A program made the position numbers and the translations under genes. This document shows, one piece after another, positions 34,698 through 43,940 of a DNA stretch of 64,000 nt (positions within the stretch are counted from its first letter, which is position 1; each line of letters begins with the position of its first letter). The stretch covers positions 62,001 to 126,000 of the forward strand of contig NZ_AUKE01000001.1 in NCBI RefSeq assembly GCF_000424585.1. The letters run 5' to 3'. A model generated the notes under the pieces. The model had not been told where the DNA came from. It made no database searches and was given only the letters and a program-made list of their open reading frames with translations. The DNA comes from Butyrivibrio sp. MC2013 (GTDB taxonomy: Bacteria > Bacillota > Clostridia > Lachnospirales > Lachnospiraceae).

Positions 34698-36893
34698 TTA
34701 TTCCTCCGGCTCTACAGTGATGCACCTGATCCACCAGTTGCAGATCCTGCTTCGGCTGGTCTTGTCCATAAACAGCATGCCTATCCTGTATGTACCCTTT
34801 TCAAGGGCCCTGTCTCCTATCCTCATCCTAAAGCCTGTCAGCTCCATACCCTTTTGACCTTCAAGATTCTTAAATACGTCTCGCCTTGCCTGGTCATAGA
34901 TATCAAGCATCAATACCTTATCATCCAGAGGCTTCATACTGCTATCATCCTCAACCCTGCGAAGGAGAAGTTTCCTGTCATATATGGCATTGTCAGAGCC
35001 CAGCACAAAGCCGTAGCCCTTGATAAAATATCCGTCACCGGGCCCGTCCTTCAAGCCAAAGAGCCTGTTCCATCTGCATAGTCTGCCTGCAAAGTCCACT
35101 CTCACCCAGGCGCATTCATCCACTCTGGCTCTCTCCATGACCCTGGCAGCATCCCGGGGCACAGAAGGAATTATCTCAGCTATGGTCTCCTGCAGGGGAT
35201 CCTGGAATTCATATTCCGGTACTACATTGGATGAGTCAAGGTGCCTGTTATAGAAGGGGTCTCTCTCATAGATCCCGGGGTGCTTGTCACATAAGATATC
35301 ATTTTCCGACATCAGACGCTCTGTCTTGACAGCATCTGCATTATCATCTCCCCTGCTCAGGGATTCATGATGGATGAGATGATATGAGTTGCAGCAGACA
35401 TTATAATAGCCTGCTTCCAATATCCTGTAGCATAGGTCCACATCATTAAAGGCTACTGCCAGATCCTCAGAAAAGCCTCCTACTTCCTCAAAGACAGACT
35501 TCTCCACCATGAGGGCAGCGCCTGTCACACCAGCCATGTCATGGATGCCTCTGTTGGCACCAAAGTATATCTCAGAAGAATCACTCATCCTCTGCATCTT
35601 GTGCATAGGGCCTGCATGTATACCTGTGATACCCGCATGCTGGATGATATCCCCTCCAGGATATAGGAGCTTGATGCCCACCGCTCCGCAGCGTTTTCTA
35701 AGGGTGATAGCCGTCATAAGGGGCAGGAAATCGCCGCCCACAAGCTCAATATCATCATTGAGGAAAAAGAGGATATCCCCCCTGCTATTGTCTGCACCTA
35801 TATTACACATTTGGGAAAAGTTAAAGTCCATGGGCCTGTAGAAATATCCGGCCGGGCAAAAGGCCTTCATCTCATCAATTAGCTTCTCATAAGCAGCCTT
35901 ATGATCCGGAGAACTGCCATTATCAACGACTATGATCTCTAATGAGATATCAGCTGATGATCTGTTCTCAGATACACTGCTCTGTGATGGATCATCAGTA
36001 AGTGAGCTATTCCGGGCCCCTGCCCCAAGGTATTTCCTTATGGAATCAAACAATACCTTTAACACCTCAGGATGGTCCTTGGATGGGATCACCAGGGATA
36101 TGAGGCTTCGGAATGAAGCCACATCAGATGAGCTATTATCTTTTATCCTCACAGAATTGTCATCTGTGGAGCCATTGCCCCCTATCTGCAGGGCGCTGCC
36201 AAAGCTTCTTCCTTTAAAGAGGTCAGCTCCTTCATTTCTATGAAATAGTACGTCTTCAATATGACCTACAGGAAAGCTCATGCCTTCTCTCTTGTCAAAG
36301 CCTCCTGATAAATAGGCAAGCTCTCCAAAAAGGCGGTCCATAACTGACGAAGTATTTATAGTAAAAGGCGCTGCCGCCTTGTCCCTAAGGCGCCTGAGGA
36401 GCCCGGCCCTTACTGCGTATACACTTCCGATATAGAAGGCATCCAGATATGAATCAGGGGACCAGTCCGGCTTAAAATATGGATTTCTATAGCTGCCATC
36501 TGCTGTCATGGTATCTTCATCAGCATATATGAGATCTATATCCTGATCTGCTTCAAAGGCAGCGGAGAATACGTCAGAAGCGCAGTCTGGGAGCCTGCCT
36601 TCCACGGCTGCTATGATTACAGGACTCTTATCATCCAGCTTGCTGATCATAGCATATACCCTGTCGCCTGCTCCATCGCCCCTTATCAGGGCATCAGCAT
36701 CGATAAGGTCTTCTGTGATAACAGGCAATTTACCCTCGCGCAGCTGTGTATATCCGTTATTTTTCTCATATTCAGCTATATAATCCTCATAATCAAAAAG
36801 CAGGCGCCGGACCCTTAATTCATGTATCCGGCGCTGCCTGGTGATTAAGAGACTTCTGATCTTCTCTTTGATCATTCCATTCTCCACACTCAT
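34698..36893 (-). CDS. Large two-domain GT2 glycosyltransferase with C-terminal beta domain
   Basis: A 731-residue protein. The N-terminal half (about 50-220) resembles a GT2 domain (IIAAVEGRLPDCASDVFSAA, LIYADEDTMTADGSYRNPYFKPDWSP), with the acceptor part poorly conserved. The middle domain (about 265-560) is complete: SLVIPSKDHPEVLK, IIVVDNGSSPDHK, LFFLNDDIELVGGD and AFNDVDLCYRILEAG. The last 150 residues form a beta-rich module (YFIKGYGFVLGSDNAIYDRKL) of a type also seen at the ends of other clostridial glycan enzymes. It ends eight bases before the next GT2 gene. Only the second domain is clearly catalytic. Confidence 0.85.
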   Translation of the reverse strand: MSVENGMIKEKIRSLLITRQRRIHELRVRRLLFDYEDYIAEYEKNNGYTQLREGKLPVITEDLIDADALIRGDGAGDRVYAMISKLDDKSPVIIAAVEGRLPDCASDVFSAAFEADQDIDLIYADEDTMTADGSYRNPYFKPDWSPDSYLDAFYIGSVYAVRAGLLRRLRDKAAAPFTINTSSVMDRLFGELAYLSGGFDKREGMSFPVGHIEDVLFHRNEGADLFKGRSFGSALQIGGNGSTDDNSVRIKDNSSSDVASFRSLISLVIPSKDHPEVLKVLFDSIRKYLGAGARNSSLTDDPSQSSVSENRSSADISLEIIVVDNGSSPDHKAAYEKLIDEMKAFCPAGYFYRPMDFNFSQMCNIGADNSRGDILFFLNDDIELVGGDFLPLMTAITLRKRCGAVGIKLLYPGGDIIQHAGITGIHAGPMHKMQRMSDSSEIYFGANRGIHDMAGVTGAALMVEKSVFEEVGGFSEDLAVAFNDVDLCYRILEAGYYNVCCNSYHLIHHESLSRGDDNADAVKTERLMSENDILCDKHPGIYERDPFYNRHLDSSNVVPEYEFQDPLQETIAEIIPSVPRDAARVMERARVDECAWVRVDFAGRLCRWNRLFGLKDGPGDGYFIKGYGFVLGSDNAIYDRKLLLRRVEDDSSMKPLDDKVLMLDIYDQARRDVFKNLEGQKGMELTGFRMRIGDRALEKGTYRIGMLFMDKTSRSRICNWWIRCITVEPEE

Positions 36894-36903
36894 ATTGTGT
36901 TGA

Positions 36904-39036
36904 TCAGTTTTTACGATTTCTGCTCTTTAGGAGCTGCTTTAATTTACCAAAACCGTCGCCTCTGTCTTCTTCAGGCTCTGCATACTGATAGGATACCAGG
37001 TCTCTTCCCAGCTTCTGGGGGATGGGAGTCATCAGTATCCTGATATGCATCCTGTTCATAGCTCTCTTCTTTAGAGCTTCCCCGCTCAGGTCAAACTCTA
37101 TCTGGGGGTCGTCGGAATCAAATACTATGCTTTCATCTGAGAGCCATGCACCATTGGGATGTATCTGCATCAGGCTGTCATTCTCCATCATGCTCACATC
37201 ATTCCAGAGCACCCTCTTCACGGCCACAATGCAGGGATGCATGGTAGGATCCAGGCGGATCTTCCTCACGTCACTCTCCAGCTCCAGCTCAATATCAGCT
37301 ATGCCCTGTTCATTGTAGATAGCATCCAGATATTCAGACTCTTCTTCAGAATAGCCCTCACCCAGATCATAATAGAGCTGGATCTTGTCAGGCTCCTGCT
37401 TGTGTTCCTCGCCTCTCCTTTGAAGCTCCTGAGGTACGGATACTTTCCTGCCGATAGCAGTCCATATCTCTACCAGAGACTTTCTGCCGCCTGTCACATA
37501 TTTCTGAAAGCCTGCCTCTTCCTGCAATAGTCCTTCCACGTCTGCATCGGTGAGACCCAGCAGGTTGTAATAGCGGCGGGGATCCAGCTTCTTTCTCTTC
37601 TCATCCTCTTCTATATAGCAGTAGAGGGCTCTGAAAGCTATCTCCCTTGGCGGGATCTTCTTGCCATAGGTCCATTCATAATCTATAACAGTCCATACTG
37701 TGCCATTTACCAGTATGTTGGGGAATATCAGGTCATAGTCTGATACTGAGGCTTCTTCATTGTAGGAGATACGCTTTAAGTATTCCTTAAAGAGCTTGTC
37801 AAAGCCGTCCATATCATCTCTTTCCAGACATCTGTCCATAAGAGCTGACAGGGGCTCTCCGTTTACAAAGGAAAATACAGCATTACCTGTCGCAGGATCT
37901 ATCTTGCAGTCATTGATCTCAAGACCGCCTCCCTGATATCTGTCCTTGAGAGCCAGGTATGCATCCTGTATGCTGCCTATATGCTCAGCTGCTTCAGGGC
38001 AAAGAGCATGCTTTTCTATGAGCTTCTTGCCCATCCTGTCCAGGGATATAGATGTACGTATCTTAAATTCATCCGCCCTGTCATTGGAATACTTGCAAAA
38101 GACAGTGGGGAATTCAGGTCCTAATATCACTTCAAAGGAATTGGCAAAATCGGGATACATTCCGTCCTTAACAAGAGAATCAAAGGCATATTTCTCATTA
38201 AAGAGCTTCATCCTGTTGTTATCAAAATTGTGAACATTATCAAAGAGCTCACCCAGATCCGGCAGATAGTAGTCGGAATGGAGCATGGTCATAAGCTTGT
38301 AGTCGGGATAAGGATAATAGAAATGATAATCCCTGATACCGCAGCTCTTAAATATATTTATCAGTCCGTTTCTGGTAAAGGTCCTGGCAACAGAGTCTGC
38401 GCCGTAGCCTTCTATACCGGAGAAATAAGTCCCAAGATGGTCCTCTCTGCAGCCTGCAAAATACTTAAGTCCTGTCCTGTTCTCAATGGCAATGACGATC
38501 CTGCCGCCTCTCTTTAAGTGCTTCCTCAGCAGCTGCAGAAAAGTCTCGTAGGGATGATCTCCCCCGATATAGCCCTGACCGTATTCAAATACTCCTATCA
38601 GGAATATATAATCAAAGTCTGCAGGAAGATCAGGTTCTATATCCCTGAAATTACCTACATGGATAGTGATATTGTCGCAGTCCTTGTTTCTAGTGGCATT
38701 TATCGTGCTGCGCTTCTTGGAGAGGTCTATACAGGTCACGGAAGCTGACTTTTCAGAGAGCTTGCCTGTAATGGCACCGCAGCCAGCACCCACTTCCAGG
38801 ACCTTCTCATTACCCTTCATGGGTATCCACTCTATGATATTGCTCCTCATCTCACTGAGATGATAGAGCACAGGCCAGCTGCCCTTCTCTTCTATAATGG
38901 CAGGATAATCCTTCCTGTCATTATTCTTCACTATATTTAATATCTCGTCTTCTATTTCACCGTCGCTGTAGAGGTCCATACCGCTGTAGCGGCTATAATC
39001 CAGAAGGACCTTACCTATTCTCTCAGTCTTTGCCAT
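36904..39036 (-). CDS. Methyltransferase-kinase fusion, WbdD-like chain-terminator candidate
   Basis: A 710-residue protein with three parts. Residues 60-240 are a class I SAM methyltransferase (VLEVGAGCGAITGKLS, DFDYIFLIGVFEYG). Residues 300-470 look like a small-molecule kinase fold: FCKYSNDR could supply the ATP lysine, SDYDLIFPNILVNG has the D-x4-N pair (D435, N440) and VIDYEW (D452) the second metal acid. A C-terminal beta-rich domain (about 560-680) resembles modules on neighbouring GT enzymes. This is the layout of WbdD, which methylates and phosphorylates the end of E. coli O9a chains before Wzm/Wzt export. The gene lies next to wzt and wzm. The kinase call is from motifs only. Confidence 0.7.
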   Translation of the reverse strand: MAKTERIGKVLLDYSRYSGMDLYSDGEIEDEILNIVKNNDRKDYPAIIEEKGSWPVLYHLSEMRSNIIEWIPMKGNEKVLEVGAGCGAITGKLSEKSASVTCIDLSKKRSTINATRNKDCDNITIHVGNFRDIEPDLPADFDYIFLIGVFEYGQGYIGGDHPYETFLQLLRKHLKRGGRIVIAIENRTGLKYFAGCREDHLGTYFSGIEGYGADSVARTFTRNGLINIFKSCGIRDYHFYYPYPDYKLMTMLHSDYYLPDLGELFDNVHNFDNNRMKLFNEKYAFDSLVKDGMYPDFANSFEVILGPEFPTVFCKYSNDRADEFKIRTSISLDRMGKKLIEKHALCPEAAEHIGSIQDAYLALKDRYQGGGLEINDCKIDPATGNAVFSFVNGEPLSALMDRCLERDDMDGFDKLFKEYLKRISYNEEASVSDYDLIFPNILVNGTVWTVIDYEWTYGKKIPPREIAFRALYCYIEEDEKRKKLDPRRYYNLLGLTDADVEGLLQEEAGFQKYVTGGRKSLVEIWTAIGRKVSVPQELQRRGEEHKQEPDKIQLYYDLGEGYSEEESEYLDAIYNEQGIADIELELESDVRKIRLDPTMHPCIVAVKRVLWNDVSMMENDSLMQIHPNGAWLSDESIVFDSDDPQIEFDLSGEALKKRAMNRMHIRILMTPIPQKLGRDLVSYQYAEPEEDRGDGFGKLKQLLKSRNRKN

Positions 39037-39132
39037 AGCTTACCTTCATCTGATGTTCATTATCAGTAATATATCTGCCGCATATACGACATCCTGGTTC
39101 CTTGCTTTATCAGGCTTATGATCTGCATAAGC

Positions 39133-40440
39133 TCATGCATCTGCAACGCTGACAGCAGAATTCATATCATAATAGCCTACTGTATTCTTGTCTGAGATCA
39201 CTGTGATATTAAGAGCATCATATAGCCTGTGATAAGCCTTGAATACTTCAGCCTCAAAGCCTGTAACACCAAAGGATATGAGATACTCGCCCCCCTGAAG
39301 ATCCATTTTTTGTCTGAAGCTGATCTTCTTTTTGTCACCGGCCTTTACAGGTTCCAAAAATGCTTTTTCAAACATGGTATTGGTTCCGGTGATCTCTATT
39401 CCCAGTATATTTTTGATAGTAAAAGCAAATATAGGTGCAGAGATGTCTTTGTCAAATTCCACGGTCATGTTGATGATGAATTCAGAGCCCTTGATAATGG
39501 AAGTGGTCCTAAGGCCGTTTTCGTCAGTCACATAATACTCTGTGATCCTGGCTCCACCTTCGCCGTATTCAAGAAGGTCATCTTCAGCAGGCTTTTTGAC
39601 CTTGGCATCCGAAGCCTCAACATCTGCTCCTGCCTTTGCTCTGATCTCTTCATCCTCCAGCAGGTTGTCCCCTTCCTTATCCAGAGGCTTGTACTGGCCT
39701 ACCAGCACCTGCTTGTAGATATCGATCATCTCCTTGGGCGAGCCTTCGCCTATCTTCACACCCTGGTTGATGAGCACTGCTCTGTCACAGTATTTGCTGA
39801 TACTGGACAGGTCATGGGATACGAAGAGAATGGTCTTACCCTTTTTCTTGAACTCCTCAAACTTGTGATAGCACTTGGCCTGGAAGAATACGTCTCCCAC
39901 TGAGAGCGCTTCATCTACAATGAGTATCTCAGGATCTATATTAATAGCCAGTGCAAAGGCAAGCCTTACAAACATACCTGAAGAATAGGTCTTAACAGGC
40001 TGGTAAACATACTCACCTATATCAGCAAAATCCAGAATTGCATCCATGCGGTTTGTGATCTCTTCTTCGGTAAAGCCTATCATCATACCGTTGAGATAGA
40101 TATTGTCGATACCGTTGTACTCCATGTTAAAGCCTGCGCCCAGCTCAAGAAGAGCAGAGATATGTCCTTTTACTTCCACGCTGCCGCCGGAGGGAGTGAG
40201 CACTCCTGTTATGATCTTTAAAAGGGTAGACTTACCGGAACCATTGGTACCGATGATACCTACGGTTTCCCCTTTGTGAACAGTCAGATCTATCCCGTTT
40301 AAGGCCACCTTTTCATGATATTTCTTTTGCCTGCTAAGTCCCAGGGCTTCCTTTAGCCTATCGCCGTTACTATCGTAAAGCTTGTATATCTTGGATACAG
40401 ACTGTACGTCAATCACGGTCTCGTTGTTATCTATCGCCAT
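39133..40440 (-). CDS. wzt: Polysaccharide ABC exporter ATPase with carbohydrate-binding tail (Wzt type)
   Basis: A 435-residue ATPase for polysaccharide export. The N-terminal 240 residues have GTNGSGKSTLLKIITG, ELGAGFNMEYNGIDNIYLNG (the Wzt/TagH gate motif), YSSGMFVRLAFALA and ILIVDEALSVGDVFFQ. Residues about 285-425 form a Wzt-C-like beta-sandwich (GGARITEYYVTDENGLRT...GGEYLISFGVTGFE), which in E. coli O9a recognises the modified end of the chain. The linker between them is acidic. It is 24 bases after the permease gene. Presence of the tail implies that export waits for a terminated polymer. Confidence 0.9.
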   Translation of the reverse strand: MAIDNNETVIDVQSVSKIYKLYDSNGDRLKEALGLSRQKKYHEKVALNGIDLTVHKGETVGIIGTNGSGKSTLLKIITGVLTPSGGSVEVKGHISALLELGAGFNMEYNGIDNIYLNGMMIGFTEEEITNRMDAILDFADIGEYVYQPVKTYSSGMFVRLAFALAINIDPEILIVDEALSVGDVFFQAKCYHKFEEFKKKGKTILFVSHDLSSISKYCDRAVLINQGVKIGEGSPKEMIDIYKQVLVGQYKPLDKEGDNLLEDEEIRAKAGADVEASDAKVKKPAEDDLLEYGEGGARITEYYVTDENGLRTTSIIKGSEFIINMTVEFDKDISAPIFAFTIKNILGIEITGTNTMFEKAFLEPVKAGDKKKISFRQKMDLQGGEYLISFGVTGFEAEVFKAYHRLYDALNITVISDKNTVGYYDMNSAVSVADA

Positions 40441-40464
40441 ATAGTTTCCTTTATCGCATACTGA

Positions 40465-41511
40465 TCACAGTACATCTGCAAAATGCACCTTGGATCTCTT
40501 GAAGATCAGCGATCCCAGTCCGAACAGAGCCACTACCACGATCCAGAAATATGTTGAAGAGTAGAAGTGCTCCCAAAACCAGGTCTCACCGTAAATAGCC
40601 TGCCTGTAACCTATAACAATATAGGTCATGGGATTGAGCTTGACGATCCACTGCAGCTGCCAGTCCAATACCCCGTCCAGATTCCACAATATAGGAGTAG
40701 CCCACTGGCCTACCTGCAGAACAATACTGATGATCTGGATCATATCCCTGAAGAATACCTGTATTGCAGAGGTGGCATAGCTAAGGGCCAGCATCAGCAT
40801 AAATAGGCAGAAAACATAATAGAACAATTGCAGATCATATATGCTGGGCGGAAAGCCTGCTGCCCAGGCCACTATAATGACCAGCCCCACAAAGAAAAAG
40901 TGGATAAAAGAAGCTCCGATTATCTTGATAAGAGGCAGGATACTGATCTTGAAGACAACCTTCTTAACAAGATAAGAATACTCAAGAAGAGAAGTGGTAC
41001 CGTTGGACAGTCCCTCCTGGAAATAAAACCAGGGCACCAGACCTGCCATGAGAAAGAGGATATAAGGTACCTCCAGTCCTCTTCCTGCGATCTGGGATTT
41101 CTGGCCCATGATCCTCTCAAATACAAACCAGTACATGACCACTGTGACCACAGGCTGGACAAAGGCCCAAAGGGCGCCAAGATATGATCCGGCGTACCTC
41201 TTCCTGAAATCATTAAGGGCCATCCTCCAGATCAGCCTGCGGTTATCCCACAGCTCCACAGGAAGTACCATGATCCTGTCATAAAAGACCGCAAAGACAA
41301 TACAGGATAATAGTATGAGAACACAGGCGCATATTTTCTTTATAAGCTCGACTCCGGGATCTGCGCCGGGATTGTAGTGAAGCACTATCACCAGTCCCAG
41401 GGCCAGGGCCATAGCCCAAAAAATCAGAGTTCCTTCCCATCTGGGAAGAGCTCCGATTCCCGGAAGGCGACGTTCTCCCGCCGCCTTTTCTTTCTTTTTG
41501 ATCATAGTCAA
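40465..41511 (-). CDS. wzm: Polysaccharide ABC exporter permease (Wzm/TagG type)
   Basis: A 348-residue ABC-2 permease. After a cytoplasmic start there are two extra N-terminal membrane segments (WEGTLIFWAMALALGLVIVL and KICACVLILLSCIVFAVFY), then the standard six-helix core with LIWRMALNDFRKRYAGSYLGALWAFVQPV, GLVPWFYFQEGLSNGTTSL and ATPILWNLDGVLDWQLQWIVKLNPMTYIV. The extra pair at the N-terminus is unusual for Wzm. The stop codon of rmlC overlaps its ATG by four bases. With the ATPase it exports the lipid-linked glycan across the membrane. Confidence 0.9.
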   Translation of the reverse strand: MTMIKKKEKAAGERRLPGIGALPRWEGTLIFWAMALALGLVIVLHYNPGADPGVELIKKICACVLILLSCIVFAVFYDRIMVLPVELWDNRRLIWRMALNDFRKRYAGSYLGALWAFVQPVVTVVMYWFVFERIMGQKSQIAGRGLEVPYILFLMAGLVPWFYFQEGLSNGTTSLLEYSYLVKKVVFKISILPLIKIIGASFIHFFFVGLVIIVAWAAGFPPSIYDLQLFYYVFCLFMLMLALSYATSAIQVFFRDMIQIISIVLQVGQWATPILWNLDGVLDWQLQWIVKLNPMTYIVIGYRQAIYGETWFWEHFYSSTYFWIVVVALFGLGSLIFKRSKVHFADVL

Positions 41512-42077
41512 CGCAATATTCCCCGTTCCTCTTTATACTGCCTGATACCGCCCCACTTAGGATCCTTTTCGGAGAAGATCAGTTCTACGCCTTCCTGAAG
41601 AGGCCACTCTACGCCTATCTCAGGATCGTTCCAAAGAAGTCCGCCTTCATCATCGGGATGATAAAAATCTGTAACCTTGTATGCAAACTCGGCATAATCG
41701 GACAGAACCAGGAAACCGTGAGCAAAGTTCTTGGGAATGAAGAACTGCTTCTTGTTCTCCTCTGACAGGATCACTCCGTACCACTTACCAAAGGTAGGTG
41801 AATCCTCTCTAAGATCCACAGCTACATCATATACTTCTCCCCTGAGTACTCTCACCAGCTTGTCCTGAGGAAAGTTCTTCTGAAAGTGGAGTCCTCTGAT
41901 AACACCACGCTTACTTGCAGACTGATTATCCTGCACAAACTCCATATCTATACCTGCTGCAGCATAATCTCTCTTGCTGTAGCTCTCATAAAAATATCCT
42001 CTGGAATCGCCAAAAACCTTGGGTGTAATTACCTTGAGTCCTTCTATCTCGCATGTTTCAACACTAATCTGTCCCAT
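41508..42077 (-). CDS. rmlC: dTDP-4-dehydrorhamnose 3,5-epimerase
   Basis: A 189-residue cupin enzyme, third step in dTDP-L-rhamnose synthesis. Typical blocks are VFGDSRGYFYESYS, QDNQSASKRGVIRGLHFQ with the catalytic His, EVYDVAVDLREDSPTFGKW and IPKNFAHGFLVLSDYAEFAYKVTDFYHP. Length is normal. It overlaps wzm by four bases (ATGA) and follows an unknown membrane protein gene. rmlD, the last enzyme, is not in this window and must be elsewhere if rhamnose is made. Confidence 0.95.
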   Translation of the reverse strand: MGQISVETCEIEGLKVITPKVFGDSRGYFYESYSKRDYAAAGIDMEFVQDNQSASKRGVIRGLHFQKNFPQDKLVRVLRGEVYDVAVDLREDSPTFGKWYGVILSEENKKQFFIPKNFAHGFLVLSDYAEFAYKVTDFYHPDDEGGLLWNDPEIGVEWPLQEGVELIFSEKDPKWGGIRQYKEERGILR

Positions 42078-42184
42078 TTCCTCTTATATCATCCTTTCAA
42101 AAAGCACATATTATCCAGCTAATACCGGATCTGTCAAACTATAATCATTATTAATCTTTGTGATTAGAATAATCTCTAAAATCA

Positions 42185-43039
42185 TCAGTTAAGAGGCCCC
42201 GGTGTCATAGCCTCTGCAGAAGCATCCACACCGTTATCATTGCCCAGTCTTACCCCGGCTTCTGATGAAAGCGCTTCTGCCGCATTGGAGGGCAGTATAT
42301 CCGTTCCCTGTATCTGACCGGGATTACCGATGATATTGCCATCAACAGGATAGTCTATACCCGGAAGGGCAAAATCCACAGGAGTATATTCACTGGCATC
42401 AGTGCCTGCATTATCAGTCCCCAGTGTTCCCGCCTGATCAGCATTAAGTGGATCAACAGTCTGAGCTGTATCTCCTGCAGAAGCTGCAGAAGCCTTAGAT
42501 ACAGTGACTGTCCTTCCTGACAGCGGCACATGATAGCCTTCTCTGGGCTGGAGAGTCACTACATACTCCCCCTCAGGCAGATCCTCGATCAGGATCCTGC
42601 CGTCCCTGTCATCGTCCTTGTAGACTGTCCCGTCTCCCTCTCTGTCGCCTGCTTCCTTGAGAAGCACAGCAAAAATGGTGCCTGTCTCCAGGCCACCTCT
42701 GTCGTTCTTGACCGCTATTTCAATAGTACCCTCTCCGCCCTTGGGATAGAGAGAGACACCTGTGACATCCTCGGCATAAACCTCCGAGACATCTTCAGGC
42801 TCATCAAAAAAATCCTTATCCGCAATGAATCCGTTCAGGTCGGACCCAATCTGCTCTCCCAGGCTGATGCCTTCGGAAGGAAGCTCTGTGCTCATGCCGG
42901 CAGTTTCCTCTGCATCAGAGGAAGATCCGTCCCCGGAAGAACGGATCCTGTCAGCATTCTCAGCATACACTATCACTCCTATCAGGATGAGAAGAGCTGC
43001 GAATACAGCTGCAGCAAGTCTTACGACTTTATAGTCCAT
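42185..43039 (-). CDS. Membrane-anchored protein with prealbumin-like domain, unknown
   Basis: A 284-residue protein with one N-terminal membrane segment (about residues 8-25, [18 protein letters not shown]) and an acidic, Ser/Ala/Gly-rich extracellular part. Residues about 95-180 resemble a SpaA/CNA-B-like beta fold ([23 protein letters not shown]...[19 protein letters not shown]). The rest is low-complexity. It overlaps the end of rmlA by 11 bases, so it is firmly inside the rhamnose operon, which is odd for an envelope protein. It may be an acceptor, scaffold or sensor for the exported glycan. No named family is claimed. Confidence 0.75.
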   Translation of the reverse strand: MDYKVVRLAAAVFAALLILIGVIVYAENADRIRSSGDGSSSDAEETAGMSTELPSEGISLGEQIGSDLNGFIADKDFFDEPEDVSEVYAEDVTGVSLYPKGGEGTIEIAVKNDRGGLETGTIFAVLLKEAGDREGDGTVYKDDDRDGRILIEDLPEGEYVVTLQPREGYHVPLSGRTVTVSKASAASAGDTAQTVDPLNADQAGTLGTDNAGTDASEYTPVDFALPGIDYPVDGNIIGNPGQIQGTDILPSNAAEALSSEAGVRLGNDNGVDASAEAMTPGPLN

Positions 43040-43910
43040 TTGCTACCTCGATGAGATATTTGCCATAGTCTGTCTTCATAAGAGGCTCAGCCAGTGCAAG
43101 GAGCTGATCCTTGTCTATAAAGCCTCTCTTATATGCTATTTCTTCTATACAGGAGATATACAGGCCCTGTCTCTTCTGGAAAGCACATACAAAGTCAGCT
43201 GCATCCAAAAGTGCATCATGATTGCCTGTATCCAGCCATGCAAAGCCCCGGCCCATTGTCTCAACATAGAGATTGCCTCTTCTGAGGTACTCGTTGTTGA
43301 TAGAGGTGATCTCGATCTCGCCTCTTGCGCTGGGCTTAACATTCCTGGCTATCTCTACCACATCATTGTCATAGAAATAGAGTCCGGGCACTGCATAATT
43401 GGACTTAGGATTCTCAGGCTTCTCTTCAATGGATACTGCCCTTCCCTCACTGTCAAACTCTACAACGCCATATTCTCTGGGATCTCTTACATAATAGCCA
43501 AAGATGGTGGCGCCGCTTCCCGGAGTATCATGCCTCTCGCAGACAGACTTAAGGAGCTTTGAAAAGCTCTGGCCGTAGAAGATATTGTCTCCCAGCACCA
43601 GCGCAGCACTGTCGCCGCCTATAAAGTCCGCACCTATGATAAATGCGTCTGCCAGTCCTCTGGGACTCTCCTGGACTGCGTATTCCATCCTCAGTCCCAG
43701 CTGGCTGCCGTCTCCAAAGAGCTCTTTAAATACAGGGAGATCTCTGGGAGTAGAGATGATCAGGATCTCTCTGATACCTGCCAGCATAAGTGTTGATAAT
43801 GGATAGTAGATCATGGGCTTGTCATATACAGGCATGATCTGCTTGGATACTGCCTTGGTCAGGGGATACAGACGTGTACCCGAACCACCGGCCAATATAA
43901 TACCTTTCAT
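43029..43910 (-). CDS. rmlA: Glucose-1-phosphate thymidylyltransferase
   Basis: A 293-residue nucleotidyltransferase that makes dTDP-glucose, the first step of dTDP-rhamnose synthesis. The nucleotide loop is [20 protein letters not shown] at residue 5, the metal acid is in [11 protein letters not shown], and the sugar-binding blocks [20 protein letters not shown] and [16 protein letters not shown] are intact. It lies 30 bases after rmlB. RmlA is usually feedback-inhibited by dTDP-rhamnose. Confidence 0.96.
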   Translation of the reverse strand: MKGIILAGGSGTRLYPLTKAVSKQIMPVYDKPMIYYPLSTLMLAGIREILIISTPRDLPVFKELFGDGSQLGLRMEYAVQESPRGLADAFIIGADFIGGDSAALVLGDNIFYGQSFSKLLKSVCERHDTPGSGATIFGYYVRDPREYGVVEFDSEGRAVSIEEKPENPKSNYAVPGLYFYDNDVVEIARNVKPSARGEIEITSINNEYLRRGNLYVETMGRGFAWLDTGNHDALLDAADFVCAFQKRQGLYISCIEEIAYKRGFIDKDQLLALAEPLMKTDYGKYLIEVANGL

Positions 43911-43940
43911 ATCTGTCCTTTCTCCGGATCACGAGCCTGA

